In this document: one piece after another, positions 45,233 to 54,695 of the stretch
Layout of the letters: every line of letters begins with the position of its first letter
Position numbering within the stretch: position 1 is the stretch's first letter
Assembly: GCA_900542065.1 (NCBI GenBank)
Contig: UQLU01000005.1
Span: 92,061-156,060 of the forward strand
Direction of reading: 5' to 3'
Length of the DNA stretch: 64,000 nt
Source: an uncultured Eggerthella sp.
Lineage (GTDB): Bacteria > Actinomycetota > Coriobacteriia > Coriobacteriales > Eggerthellaceae
Notes under the pieces: generated by a model
Told to the model about the DNA's origin: nothing
What the model saw: the letters and a program-made list of their open reading frames with translations, nothing else
Databases searched by the model: none
Made by a program: the position numbers and the translations under genes

Positions 45233-46627
45233 CTACTCGCTTAACAAGGCCTCATCGTCGGCAAGCTTCTGCGCACCCAACTCAATCTGGTCTGCAACCA
45301 CAGAATTACCCGTTCCGCCATACGTGGTACGAGCCGCAACGATGGATTCCAAATCAAGTGCACCAGTAATATCAGCCTCAAACAAATCAGAAGCATTCTT
45401 AAAGTCTTCCAGAGACAAGTCATCCAAATCGCAGCCGCGCTTATCGCAAAGTAGCACCAGATGACCTACGATTTCGTGAGCCTTACGGAAAGGCAAACCC
45501 TTCTTAGCAAGATAGTCAGCCACGTCCGTTGCGGCAAGATAGCCCTTCTTTGACTGAGCACGCATAGCATCGGCATTGATCTTCATGGTAGAAATCATGC
45601 CCTCCATGCACACCAAGCAATCGTGCAGAGTCTTGCAGGCATCAATAACGCCTTCTTTATCTTCCTGAAGGTCTTTGTTATAAGCAAGAGGAAGGCTCTT
45701 CATAGTGGTAAGAAGCGCCATAAGGTCGCCTACGACACGACCCGATTTACCGCGAATCAATTCAGCGAAATCAGGATTTTTCTTCTGAGGCATGATGGAA
45801 GATCCTGTTGAATACTCATCTGCCAAGGTAATGAAACCGAATTCTGAAGTTGACCACAAAATGATTTCTTCAGACAAACGAGACAGGTGAATCATAGCTA
45901 CTGAGCAGGCATAATCCAAGTCAAGCAAGAAGTCACGATCAGATACCGCATCAAGAGAATTAGGAATCATAGAAGCAAATCCCAATTCTTCGGTAGTCAT
46001 GGCACGATCGAGCGGATAGGTAGTGCCAGCCAAAGCAGCCGAACCTAAAGGATTAACATTTGCTGCATCATAAGCCTGCTTCAGTCGCGCAAAGTCGCGA
46101 GTAAACATCCAGAAGTACGCCATGAAATGATGAGAAAGCAATACTGGCTGAGCATGCTGCATGTGAGTATAGCCAGGAAGAATGGTGCCCATATTTTCGC
46201 GTGCAGCCTTGATAAGAGCAGCACGCAGCGAATTAACATCATGCATCAGGTCCTCTGCAAGCATTTTTGCATAGAGGCGTGTATCGGTAATAACCTGGTC
46301 ATTACGAGAACGACCCGTATGAAGACGTGCACCCGCATCGCCAATATTTTGAGTGAGCACCTTTTCTATGGACATATGAATGTCTTCGTCGTTAATGTCG
46401 AAAACGAAATTGCCCTCTTCGATAGTCTTCTCGATTTCAGCTAAGCCAGAAACAATAGCGTCGGCATCTTCTTGAGAAATAACACCCTGCGCTGCCAACA
46501 TGCGTGCATGAGCACGAGAGCCAGCAATATCCTGATGATACATTGCCTTATCAACGGGCAGTGAAGCGCCGAATTCCTGAGTGAATTCGCTTACTCCCTT
46601 TTCAAAACGACCTGACCATAATGCCAT
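45233..46627 (-). CDS. argH: Argininosuccinate lyase
   Basis: Cleaves argininosuccinate to arginine and fumarate, the last step of arginine synthesis. 464 residues, the family length. The signature GSSIMPQKKNPD is at about 280, and TGRSRNDQV and GYTHMQHAQP are also present. AAAGGTAG precedes the ATG. It is separated from argG by a DUF2510 membrane-protein gene on the same strand. A strong terminator follows. Confidence 0.96.
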   Translation of the reverse strand: MALWSGRFEKGVSEFTQEFGASLPVDKAMYHQDIAGSRAHARMLAAQGVISQEDADAIVSGLAEIEKTIEEGNFVFDINDEDIHMSIEKVLTQNIGDAGARLHTGRSRNDQVITDTRLYAKMLAEDLMHDVNSLRAALIKAARENMGTILPGYTHMQHAQPVLLSHHFMAYFWMFTRDFARLKQAYDAANVNPLGSAALAGTTYPLDRAMTTEELGFASMIPNSLDAVSDRDFLLDLDYACSVAMIHLSRLSEEIILWSTSEFGFITLADEYSTGSSIMPQKKNPDFAELIRGKSGRVVGDLMALLTTMKSLPLAYNKDLQEDKEGVIDACKTLHDCLVCMEGMISTMKINADAMRAQSKKGYLAATDVADYLAKKGLPFRKAHEIVGHLVLLCDKRGCDLDDLSLEDFKNASDLFEADITGALDLESIVAARTTYGGTGNSVVADQIELGAQKLADDEALLSE

Positions 46628-46794
46628 ATGGAAACTACCTTTCTTAAATAGTTGCCCTGAAGTTACTGTTTGCTCTCAAGCTGCCAGAACTATTCAAAAT
46701 GACCTCCTGGGCTGATTACTCCTTGGGTACATCTCTTGTTAGCCACTTTATTACATCGGCAATAAATCGACAGCTTTCCGTTAGTACACCTTAG

Positions 46795-46870
46795 CGCACC
46801 TTAGTTGGCACATCTTACGCTTTGACACACAGTTAGCGCGCACCCCGAGCAGCTTAACGCACCTTAGTTG
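46795..46870. repeat. 13-base direct repeat upstream of argH
   Basis: CGCACCTTAGTTG occurs at 46795-46807 and 46858-46870, with a third partial copy (ACACCTTAGCGC) at 46786. It fills part of the 250 bases between the DUF2510 gene and argH. Meaning unknown. Confidence 0.4.
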
Positions 46871-46877
46871 ACGCCTC

Positions 46878-47441
46878 TTAACGCTCGCGTGTAGAAACGA
46901 GCAGCAAAATGCCGCCAATCAAGTTCAAGAAAATGAGCGTGCATACACCAAATGCTGTCGTGTTGGGTTTCGTTCTTTTATAAATTCCCCAACAATGAAC
47001 CGTCATAGGAATCATCCAGGCAAGAGGGATAATGGCCCAACATACCGAAACGGTAGAAATAATCGCAAGAATAAAAGCAATGAGACGCAGGGTGTCATCG
47101 GTTGATGCAGCGTTTTGAGCCTGCGCATACATTTGACCTGGCTGTTGAGGAGCCTGGCCATAACCCTGAGGCTGGGCATATCCTTGAGGTTGCTGAGAAT
47201 ACCCTTGAGGTGCCTGTTGTGGCTGAGCTGGCTGAGGCTGTGGTTGAGGTTGAGCAGCCTGCTGCGATTGGGGCTGCGCAGCTGGCTGAGGTTGAGACTG
47301 AGGCATTTGTGGCTGAGCAGGTTGCTGCTGAGGAATAACTGCATCAGCATAATTATCAGTCCACTGATTTCCATCCCACCAGCGAAGTTTTGTTGTGTCA
47401 CCAGACGGATCGGGATACCAACCAGCAATTGGGTTCGCCAT
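46878..47441 (-). CDS. DUF2510 membrane protein with Gln/Pro-rich linker
   Basis: 187 residues. An N-terminal DUF2510-type motif (AGWYPDPSGDTTKLRWWDGNQWTDNY) is followed by a Gln/Pro/Ala-rich low-complexity linker of about 75 residues and two C-terminal helices. DUF2510 proteins are common in actinobacteria and have no agreed function. ATG 47441 is preferred because GGAGTG lies upstream. It interrupts the arginine cluster between argG and argH. The linker resembles that of the protein at 5376-6227. Confidence 0.78.
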   Translation of the reverse strand: MANPIAGWYPDPSGDTTKLRWWDGNQWTDNYADAVIPQQQPAQPQMPQSQPQPAAQPQSQQAAQPQPQPQPAQPQQAPQGYSQQPQGYAQPQGYGQAPQQPGQMYAQAQNAASTDDTLRLIAFILAIISTVSVCWAIIPLAWMIPMTVHCWGIYKRTKPNTTAFGVCTLIFLNLIGGILLLVSTRER

Positions 47442-47645
47442 TAAGAACACTCCTTAAATACCTTAGAAACAAGCTTTAACTATAAAACCTATTTTGCGTT
47501 GCTTCATAATACCTCGAATTATTATACAGGCACCTGCCACGAACCTTACAAAACCAATAATTCAACCTAAATAAAAAGGCAGGGACCGAAAAGTCGCTGC
47601 CGATACATAAACCTAGAGCAATACCCTCTTCCTAGAACTCTCTGG

Positions 47646-47679
47646 AAAAGGTCAGTTTCGAATAACGAATGACCTGACC
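47646..47679 (-). terminator. Terminator after argG
   Basis: On the minus strand GGTCAG and CTGACC pair, with an inner TCG/CGA, followed by TTTTCC. It lies 11 bases past argG. Confidence 0.6.
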
Positions 47680-47689
47680 ATTGGTCACA

Positions 47690-48913
47690 TTATTCGCCGT
47701 CAGTTACACCCTGCTCACGACGGTTCTTAGCCCAAACACGCGTAGATAAGCCATACAGATCAATGAAGCCCTTTGCAGACTGATGATTGAAGGTGTCTGC
47801 TGCGTCATACGTTGCCAGACCATAATCATACAGAGAGAAATCAGACTTGCGGCCCGTAACCGTGCAGGTGCCCTTGTAGAACTTCAAGCGAACAAGACCA
47901 GTTACACACTGCTGAGTAGTGGTCAAAAATGCGTCCATAGCATGCTTCAAAGGTGAGAACCACTGACCGTTATAAACCAACGTCGCCCAGTCATGCTCAA
48001 TATGAAGCTTGTAGCGCAGAACTTCGCGCTCGAGACACATATCCTCAAGACCGCGATGAGCTTCAATCAAAGCAAGAGCGCCAGGTGCTTCGTAGCATTC
48101 ACGAGACTTAACGCCGATCATACGGTTTTCAATCATGTCGATGCGACCAAAACCGTTAGCGCCAGCAATCTCGTTCATCTTAGCAATAATGTCCAGATAG
48201 CTCATCTGCTCACCATCAATAGCAACAGGCAAGCCAGCCTTGAATTCAATGGTGATTTCAGTTGCCTCATCAGGAGCCTTTTCAGGATCAGTAGTCATGG
48301 TGTAAATATCCAGTGGAGGACGATTCATTGGATCTTCCAAAACGCCGCATTCAATAGCACGACCCCACAGGTTGTCGTCAATAGAGTAAGGCTTGGACTT
48401 AGTGGTAGGAACTGGTACACCATGAGCCTCTGCCCAGTCCATTTCTTCCTGACGGGTATGCATATCCCACTCACGAACAGGAGCAATAATTTCCAAAGTA
48501 GGATCAAGTGCCTGAATAGAGGTTTCGAAGCGAACCTGGTCATTGCCCTTGCCCGTGCAACCATGAGCAACATACTTAGCACCATACTTGTGAGCAGTAT
48601 CAACCAGATACTTAGAAATCAAAGGACGAGAAAGCGCAGATACCAGAGGGTATTTATTCTCGAAGTGAGCATTTGCATACAGAGCCTTGGACAGGTAATC
48701 TGCCGCAAAATCTTCACGCATGTCTGCGATGATGCAATCAATTGCACCTGTTGCCAATGCACGCTGCTTTACTTCTTCAAGGCCTTCGTGCTCCTGGCCA
48801 ACTTCGCCAACAACTGCAATAACATCCAGGTTCTTTTCGTCCTGAAGCCATTTAATGCATACGCTTGTATCCAAGCCGCCTGAATAGGCGAGAACGCATT
48901 TTTCCTTTGCCAT
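47690..48913 (-). CDS. argG: Argininosuccinate synthase
   Basis: Joins citrulline and aspartate with ATP to argininosuccinate. 407 residues. The N-terminal PP-loop is LAYSGGLDTSVCIKW; GCTGKGNDQVRFE and the ending AKGFIDLYGLSTRVWAKN are typical. AAAGGGTTG precedes the ATG. It follows argD by 63 bases on the same strand. Confidence 0.97.
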   Translation of the reverse strand: MAKEKCVLAYSGGLDTSVCIKWLQDEKNLDVIAVVGEVGQEHEGLEEVKQRALATGAIDCIIADMREDFAADYLSKALYANAHFENKYPLVSALSRPLISKYLVDTAHKYGAKYVAHGCTGKGNDQVRFETSIQALDPTLEIIAPVREWDMHTRQEEMDWAEAHGVPVPTTKSKPYSIDDNLWGRAIECGVLEDPMNRPPLDIYTMTTDPEKAPDEATEITIEFKAGLPVAIDGEQMSYLDIIAKMNEIAGANGFGRIDMIENRMIGVKSRECYEAPGALALIEAHRGLEDMCLEREVLRYKLHIEHDWATLVYNGQWFSPLKHAMDAFLTTTQQCVTGLVRLKFYKGTCTVTGRKSDFSLYDYGLATYDAADTFNHQSAKGFIDLYGLSTRVWAKNRREQGVTDGE

Positions 48914-48976
48914 CGTACAACCCTTTCTTTGAGGTGAATCTACTTGATCTATTGCAACAAACCGTACAAATCGTAT

Positions 48977-50266
48977 TTACTGAGCCAAGAATTCAGTGTC
49001 TTCTTCTGCGGGAGTTTCCTCTTCAGCATCAGGAGTCCAACCATTGCGTACCGCATCAATCATGCCAGGCAATGCAGCTAAAAGCTGATCGATTTCTTTG
49101 CGCGTAACAATCAGCGGAGGCAAGAAGCGCAGCGTATGAGGACCAGTTGCATTCAAAAGGAAGCCCTCATCTAAGCCCTTTGCTACTACCAGATTTGCAT
49201 CAATGCCCTCTTCAAGATCTACACCGATCATAAGACCCATGCCACGAACTTCAGTAATAGCATCAATCTTGTCTAGGCTTTCAGCAAAGTAGTCGCCCAA
49301 TTCCTGAACGTCATCATCGAAATGACCGCGCGAAAGCGTTGCCAAGGTTGCATGAGCTGCAGCCATAGCAAGGTTGCTGCCACCGAATGTTGAACCATGA
49401 TCACCTGGCTCAAATACTTCAGCAACTTCGATACGTGCCGCACAAGCACCCATAGGAAAGCCTGAAGCGATACCCTTTGCCATAGTAATAATGTCTGGCG
49501 TAATGCCCATATTCTGGAAAGCGAAGGGGAATTCGCCACAGCGATAAAAGCCGGACTGAACTTCATCAACAATGATAAGCATGCCATTTTTGCGCGCAAA
49601 CTGTGCGACTTCATAGAGCACATCAGGATCCCATGGATGAACGCCTGATTCGCCCTGAACGCACTCGAGCATGATTGCGCATACATCACCAGGATTTTCA
49701 AAGAAAGCACGGTGTACCGCATTCATGTCATTCATAGGAACATGAATAAAGCCGTCGGGCAGAGGAGCAAATGCTTCCTGCTTTGCTGGCTGTGCCGTTG
49801 CGGAAAGCGTAGCCAAGGTACGGCCGTGGAAGCTACCATCCATAGTGATAATAGTTTGACCGCCCGTTCCTTCCTTCTTGGAATACAGACGAGCTAATTT
49901 GATAGCGCACTCATTTGCCTCAGCGCCAGAGTTTGCAAAAAAGACTGGCCAAGGTGCGCGGAAGAACTTAGGAATGCAGGTGTTCAGCAAATCAGAAATA
50001 ATTTTTGCCACTTCACCACGATTTTCAATGTGGTAATAATTGCTTACATGAATCAAGCGCTTCGCCTGAGCAGCAATTGCTTCGGACACTGCTGGATGGC
50101 AATGACCTAAGCTGTCGGCACCAATGCCCGCAATAAAGTCGAGATAGGTTTTACCCGTATCGTCCTTAACTTCCATGCCAGAGCCTTCGACCAGCATAAC
50201 AGGCTTACGATTAAACGTATGCATTACGAAATGATCGTCTAATTTCTTGGCTTCTTCAAAGCTCAT
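48977..50266 (-). CDS. argD: Acetylornithine aminotransferase
   Basis: A PLP class III aminotransferase making N-acetylornithine, 429 residues. The PLP Lys lies in ITMAKGIASGFPMGA, and DEVQSGFYRCGEFFAF-like context and GVQGESGVHP-like loop (CVQGESGVHPWD) are present. The C-terminus is acidic (EEETPAEEDTE). AAAGGAAAACC precedes the ATG. It is between argB and argG. The same fold also gives ornithine or succinyldiaminopimelate transaminases, but the context makes ArgD very likely. Confidence 0.93.
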   Translation of the reverse strand: MSFEEAKKLDDHFVMHTFNRKPVMLVEGSGMEVKDDTGKTYLDFIAGIGADSLGHCHPAVSEAIAAQAKRLIHVSNYYHIENRGEVAKIISDLLNTCIPKFFRAPWPVFFANSGAEANECAIKLARLYSKKEGTGGQTIITMDGSFHGRTLATLSATAQPAKQEAFAPLPDGFIHVPMNDMNAVHRAFFENPGDVCAIMLECVQGESGVHPWDPDVLYEVAQFARKNGMLIIVDEVQSGFYRCGEFPFAFQNMGITPDIITMAKGIASGFPMGACAARIEVAEVFEPGDHGSTFGGSNLAMAAAHATLATLSRGHFDDDVQELGDYFAESLDKIDAITEVRGMGLMIGVDLEEGIDANLVVAKGLDEGFLLNATGPHTLRFLPPLIVTRKEIDQLLAALPGMIDAVRNGWTPDAEEETPAEEDTEFLAQ

Positions 50267-50356
50267 GGTTTTCCTTTCTTATATTTAACGCATTAGATTC
50301 TAACTGCTTAATGCGTGAAATGGGTACTGATATTTACGGTTTTCATTATGTTTCTC

Positions 50357-51301
50357 TTATAAGTTCTCACTTAAACGCGATGCAAGAATACCCAACGGAC
50401 GCATTTCTTCTTTTGTAACGTGGGCTTTGTCATCGTAAATCAGCGTGCCCGAACCACTTGAGGTAAGCAATTCAACCAAAATTGAATGTGGTTTGGTCCC
50501 ATTAACAATATGAGCGCGAGGAACGCCGCCTTCTAAGGCACCAACACAAGATTGTAATTTAGGAATCATGCCGCTGCTTACCTTGCCAGTTGCCAGCATC
50601 ATGCGTGTTTCGTCCAGCGTCATTTGAGATACTAGAGAATCCTTATTACTAAAGTCTTCATAGAAACCGTCTACGTCGGTTAAGAAGACGATCTTGTGTG
50701 CACCAATAGCTGAAGCAATCGCGCATGCTGCGGCATCGGCATTAATGTTGTAAGAGCCACCATCTTCACCCTTACCCACCGAAGCAATAATAGGGATGTA
50801 ATCAGCAGCAATCAAAGCGTTGATATAGCCAGGATTTACCTCTATTATCTGACCGACACGACCGAGACCAGGATCTTTTTGCTTTGCAATAATAGTGCCT
50901 GCATCGGTGCCATTAACGCCTACTGCAAGGTTGCCGTGCTCATTCATGGCAAGAACCAATTCTTCATTGACCTTACCGATAAGCGTCATTTTCACCACGT
51001 CCATGGCTTCATCAGTGGTAACGCGCTGACCGTTCTTGAATTCCACCTCAATACCAAAACGATTCATATTTGAAGTAATTGCCGCACCACCGCCATGTAC
51101 AATAACGGGATTAACTCCCATGATCTTCAGCATAACGATGTCGCTCATTACCGCATGGCGCAACGTAGGGTCAACCATTGCTGCCCCACCGTATTTAATA
51201 AGAACGGTTTTTCCCGTAGCGTTCTTGATCCAAGGAAAAGCCTCGATCAAAACCTCTGCGGTATGACTTGAAGTTATTTTTCTATCCCTAGCGTATTTCA
51301 T
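50357..51301 (-). CDS. argB: Acetylglutamate kinase
   Basis: Phosphorylates N-acetylglutamate, the committed and often arginine-inhibited step. 314 residues. Signature motifs are VLIKYGGAAM, VIVHGGGAAITSNM and DVDGFYEDFSNKDSL. Its ATG overlaps the argJ stop by four bases (ATGA). An N-terminal helix before KTVLIKYGG is the feature associated with arginine-sensitive hexameric enzymes. Confidence 0.95.
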   Translation of the reverse strand: MKYARDRKITSSHTAEVLIEAFPWIKNATGKTVLIKYGGAAMVDPTLRHAVMSDIVMLKIMGVNPVIVHGGGAAITSNMNRFGIEVEFKNGQRVTTDEAMDVVKMTLIGKVNEELVLAMNEHGNLAVGVNGTDAGTIIAKQKDPGLGRVGQIIEVNPGYINALIAADYIPIIASVGKGEDGGSYNINADAAACAIASAIGAHKIVFLTDVDGFYEDFSNKDSLVSQMTLDETRMMLATGKVSSGMIPKLQSCVGALEGGVPRAHIVNGTKPHSILVELLTSSGSGTLIYDDKAHVTKEEMRPLGILASRLSENL

Positions 51302-52572
51302 GAGCGATAATCTCCATTAATTGAAACGTATTCGTGCGAAAAATCGCAGGTCCAAATCGTAGTTTCGGCAGAACCTGCACCTAAATCGGCCTCGAGAACA
51401 ATCTCAGAGGCCTCGAATCGTCGCAGCGCTTCCTCTTCATCGAAGGGAACGGGCAAACCTTTTCGCAAAACAGGCATACCCATAATATCGATATCGACTT
51501 GTTCTTGTTCGAAGTGGGCACCTGACCTGCCAAGGGCTCCTGCAATACGTCCCCAGTTAGCATCATGACCGTACAATGCCGTTTTTACCAACGGAGAATT
51601 TGCTACGGTACGAGCAGCTGCATCCGCATCGGCATCGTTTGCCGCACCACGCACCACAACCGTAACCAGTTTGGTTGCCCCTTCACCGTCACGTGCCATA
51701 GCACGCGCCAAACGCTGGGTAACTTCTCGAAGGGCGGCTTTGAATTCTTCAAATGCGATTGAATCTTTCGTGAAGGCAGCCTTATCTTTGCTGCCAGCCG
51801 CTTTGCCAGAAGCAAATGCCACACAGGTATCGTTAGTTGAGGTATCTCCATCAACCGTTACTTTATTAAAGCTGCAATTAACCGCTTCAGTTAAAGCTTC
51901 ATGTAAAAGCGATGCTGGCACAGGAGCATCAGTGGTGAGCACTGAAATCATCGTTGCCATATTAGGCATTATCATGCCCGATCCTTTTGCCATGCCTCCG
52001 ACGGTAAAAGTACATCCTTTAAACGTTGGATCAGTCGACTCGTAAGAAACAGCCGCTTCCTTAGGCACGGTATCGGTAGTCATAATGGCACGCGCAGCAC
52101 GGTGGCCAGATTCATCTGTGGCTCCTGATTCCTGCAGCTCAACATGCAAGGCAGGAACGCCTGTTTTAAAAGGGGTAATATCGAGCTGCTGGCCAATAAC
52201 GCCCGTTGAAGCTACCAGAACATCTTCTTCGGTACAGCCAACAACATCTGCTACTAATGCTGCCGTGGCGCGAGCGCGCTCTAGACCAACCACACCTGTA
52301 GCTGCGTTAGCAATACCAGAATTAATAACCATAGCGCGCACAAGACCGTAACCGCGCCCATCAAGATGTTCACGAGAAACGCTGACTGGAGCAGCACAGA
52401 AAATGTTTTGGGTAAACACTCCTGCCGCGGGGCATAATTCATCTGCTTCTACCAAGGCCATATCCAGACGATTAGGATCGTCTCTAAAGCCTGCGTGGAT
52501 ACCACCAGCCCTAAAACCACAAGCTGATGCAACGCCACCGCCTTCGATGGTGTTCAGCTTCAATTCTGTCAT
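51298..52572 (-). CDS. argJ: Bifunctional ornithine acetyltransferase / N-acetylglutamate synthase
   Basis: Recycles the acetyl group between ornithine and glutamate. 424 residues. The self-cleavage site is in KGSGMIMPNMATMISVLTT, where the Thr becomes the new N-terminus. The DGEGATKL motif and the ending THEYVSINGDYRS-like tail (SHEYVSINGDYRS) are canonical. ATG 52572 follows AGGAGTG. It starts 13 bases after argC and overlaps argB by four bases. Confidence 0.95.
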   Translation of the reverse strand: MTELKLNTIEGGGVASACGFRAGGIHAGFRDDPNRLDMALVEADELCPAAGVFTQNIFCAAPVSVSREHLDGRGYGLVRAMVINSGIANAATGVVGLERARATAALVADVVGCTEEDVLVASTGVIGQQLDITPFKTGVPALHVELQESGATDESGHRAARAIMTTDTVPKEAAVSYESTDPTFKGCTFTVGGMAKGSGMIMPNMATMISVLTTDAPVPASLLHEALTEAVNCSFNKVTVDGDTSTNDTCVAFASGKAAGSKDKAAFTKDSIAFEEFKAALREVTQRLARAMARDGEGATKLVTVVVRGAANDADADAAARTVANSPLVKTALYGHDANWGRIAGALGRSGAHFEQEQVDIDIMGMPVLRKGLPVPFDEEEALRRFEASEIVLEADLGAGSAETTIWTCDFSHEYVSINGDYRS

Positions 52573-52585
52573 ATTATTCTCACTC

Positions 52586-53641
52586 CTATGAGGGGTTAGC
52601 AACGGAAGATAAAGCTGTGGCTTCATCGAAACCACAAATAAGATTTGCGCACTGAACTGCCTGACCAGCAGCGCCTTTTACAATATTATCAATAGCGCAC
52701 GTAGCCACTACGCAGCCAGCATCGGCATTGTAAGCAACGCCTACATGAGCACGATTCGTACCCACTACTGATGATGTTTTCGGTTGCTGCCCTAAGGGCA
52801 AAAGCGAAACAAAGGACGAATCTCTATAGGCTTCACTGTATCGTCGATGAATAGATTCTTGTGTTTCGCTTGTACGTGCCTCGTCAGTCAGCTGAATAGT
52901 AACCGTAGAAAGCAATCCACGCGTTGCAGGTGCAAGGTGAGGCGTGAAAATAAGACGACCAGGAATCTGCAAGATTTGTTCTATTTCAGGGGTATGACGA
53001 TGGCTTGTTACCCCATATGCTTCAAAGTTTTCATTAGCAGATACAAAGTGAGTACGAGCCGTTGCGCTTCTGCCAGCACCAGAAACCCCCGAAATGGCAT
53101 CAGCAACAACGATGCCCTGAGAAAGACCAATTACAGGAGCAGCAGCAAGAGACGTTGCTGTTGGATAGCAGCCAGCACAAGCAACGAGCACGGCATTGCC
53201 TTGAGCATGTTGTTTTGCAGCCTGATCAAATGCTTCACGATTTAATTCAGGCAGACCAAACGTAGCCGTAGCTAAAAGTTCAGGAGAAGTGTGTTCTACT
53301 TTGTACCACTTTTCATAGGTTGCCCTATCACGCAAGCGATAATCCGCAGACAGATCGATAACCGTAACACCTGCTTGCAAAAGACCTGGGGCAGACTTCA
53401 TAGCGACCGTATGTGGTGTAGCCAAAAACACCACGTCGCAATCAAAAAGATTTGGATTGTCGTGCTTGGTATACGTCAAATCGGTAACATCGGTAAAAGC
53501 AGGATAAACCGATGAAAGTGAGGTACCTGCATCAGAGTTGGAAGTTGCAACGCAAAGTTCAAATTCAGGATGTCGCAGGATAATGCGAACCAGTTCTGCT
53601 CCCGCATAGCCAGCTGCGCCTACGATACCCGCCTTTAACAT
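52586..53641 (-). CDS. argC: N-acetyl-gamma-glutamyl-phosphate reductase
   Basis: NADPH-dependent reductase of the acetyl-glutamyl phosphate, 351 residues. GAAGYAGAELVRII is the Rossmann motif, the catalytic Cys is in VACAGCYPTAT, and HRHTPEIEQ carries the active-site His. ATG 53641 follows GGAAGAG. It is the first gene of the arginine cluster. A CTACA-N3-TGTAG palindrome lies about 75 bases upstream. Confidence 0.95.
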   Translation of the reverse strand: MLKAGIVGAAGYAGAELVRIILRHPEFELCVATSNSDAGTSLSSVYPAFTDVTDLTYTKHDNPNLFDCDVVFLATPHTVAMKSAPGLLQAGVTVIDLSADYRLRDRATYEKWYKVEHTSPELLATATFGLPELNREAFDQAAKQHAQGNAVLVACAGCYPTATSLAAAPVIGLSQGIVVADAISGVSGAGRSATARTHFVSANENFEAYGVTSHRHTPEIEQILQIPGRLIFTPHLAPATRGLLSTVTIQLTDEARTSETQESIHRRYSEAYRDSSFVSLLPLGQQPKTSSVVGTNRAHVGVAYNADAGCVVATCAIDNIVKGAAGQAVQCANLICGFDEATALSSVANPS

Positions 53642-53716
53642 TGACTCTTCCTTCTTTCTCTGGGACTTTTGCTGCGTTTCACTCAAAAATCCCACTTCTA
53701 GTCGTTCTTTTGATTC

Positions 53717-53729
53717 CTACAAAATGTAG
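53717..53729 (-). promoter_or_regulatory. Small palindrome upstream of argC
   Basis: CTACA-AAA-TGTAG is a perfect short inverted repeat in the argC leader. It is not the ArgR box consensus. The rest of 53642-53974 holds the aroQ terminator and nothing else I can name. Confidence 0.3.
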
Positions 53730-53859
53730 ATTTTTTAAGAGTACTCCAAATTGAACGCTTGGAAAATAAAAAGCCCGCATAAATAGGCAAGAATCTACAA
53801 AAAAGTTGGGTTATAGGCCAAAAAGTTTAACGGAATACCTATAAGCGTTCTAAAGCATA

Positions 53860-53911
53860 AAAAAGCAGCCATTTTTCACTTTAATTACTCCATCCAGTGA
53901 AAAACAGCTGC
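53860..53911 (-). terminator. Terminator after aroQ
   Basis: TTTTTCACT (53872-53880) pairs with AGTGAAAAA (53896-53904), extended by GCAGC/GCTGC after a 2-base mismatch, and TTTT follows on the minus strand. It lies about 60 bases after the gene. Confidence 0.65.
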
Positions 53912-53974
53912 CGAGGAAAAGGGGGTATCGAAAAAGTCTTTTTAATACCGTTAAAACTTAGATCAACGTGAGCC

Positions 53975-54445
53975 TTACAGCTCTCCTGCTTCAATTAACA
54001 AAGCATATTCATGCATAGCAAGCTTGTAGCTGTTCTTGCCAAAACCTGCTAGCTGACCAATGCATTCACAAGCAGTTACTGACTTATGACGGAATTCGTC
54101 GCGCTTATGAATGTTAGACATATGGCATTCAATTGCAGGAACAAGTTCGTGAACTGACTCCAAAGCGTCCATCAAAGCATAGCTGTAATGGGTATAAGCA
54201 CCAGGATTCAATACAACAGGAATCTTTTGACCAGCCTTTTCTGCTTCAAAGTAGAGTTCCTGCAAGTGATCAATAAGTTCACCTTCGCAGTTTGACTGGT
54301 AAGCATGAACTTCAAAACCAAGAGTTGCACCGTATTCGGTCAATTCCTGAATAAGATCTGCGTAAAGCTGGTTTCCATACTGGCCTTTATTGCGAATGCC
54401 ATAGAAGTTATTGTTAGGTCCGTTAATAATCTCCAAACGACGCAT
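53975..54445 (-). CDS. aroQ: Type II 3-dehydroquinate dehydratase
   Basis: Interconverts 3-dehydroquinate and 3-dehydroshikimate, 156 residues, in the family range. The usual NGPNLNLLGxRexxYG is here NGPNNNFYGIRNKGQYG, keeping the catalytic Arg and Tyr. NPGAYTHYSYALMDAL and ECHMSNIHKRDEFRHKS keep the base His and the substrate-binding residues. The divergence of the first motif is notable and may mark a catabolic rather than biosynthetic copy. GGAGGGA precedes the ATG. It stands 250 bases downstream of the ketopantoate-reductase-like gene. Confidence 0.88.
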   Translation of the reverse strand: MRRLEIINGPNNNFYGIRNKGQYGNQLYADLIQELTEYGATLGFEVHAYQSNCEGELIDHLQELYFEAEKAGQKIPVVLNPGAYTHYSYALMDALESVHELVPAIECHMSNIHKRDEFRHKSVTACECIGQLAGFGKNSYKLAMHEYALLIEAGEL

Positions 54446-54474
54446 TGTTCCCTCCTTGTTTGAGCGCCTCTCAT

Positions 54475-54629
54475 ATGCCCATTTGCACGAGGTAAGTTAT
54501 GGGCATCATTTTGCGCAATGTACTTAAGCTTTGATTGAGTAATCCCCACTGCTCAATCTATGCGTAATACCCTTACGTCGCTTAGTTGCTTTGCGCTTCG
54601 TGTCGGGCACTAAAGCGGCACCCGACACG
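54475..54629 (-). promoter_or_regulatory. Leader with three inverted repeats upstream of aroQ
   Basis: ATGCCCAT/ATGGGCAT (54475-54482, 54499-54506), GATTGAG/CTCAATC (54533-54539, 54552-54558) and CGTGTCGGG/CCCGACACG (54599-54607, 54621-54629). The last is probably the end hairpin of the preceding operon; the first two may be leader structure or operators of aroQ. Confidence 0.4.
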
Positions 54630-54695
54630 TGCTACTACTTACAGAGTACCTTTTCCCCTATCAGGGTTTTATATACTTACCTGATCGAATACTTA

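Noticed and set aside
47993..48883. Plus-strand 296-codon frame opposite argG
   Set aside because: Long only because it mirrors argG codon bias; no domain or ribosome site.
53642..53760. ArgR box upstream of argC
   Set aside because: The only palindrome found (CTACA-N3-TGTAG) does not match the ARG box consensus.
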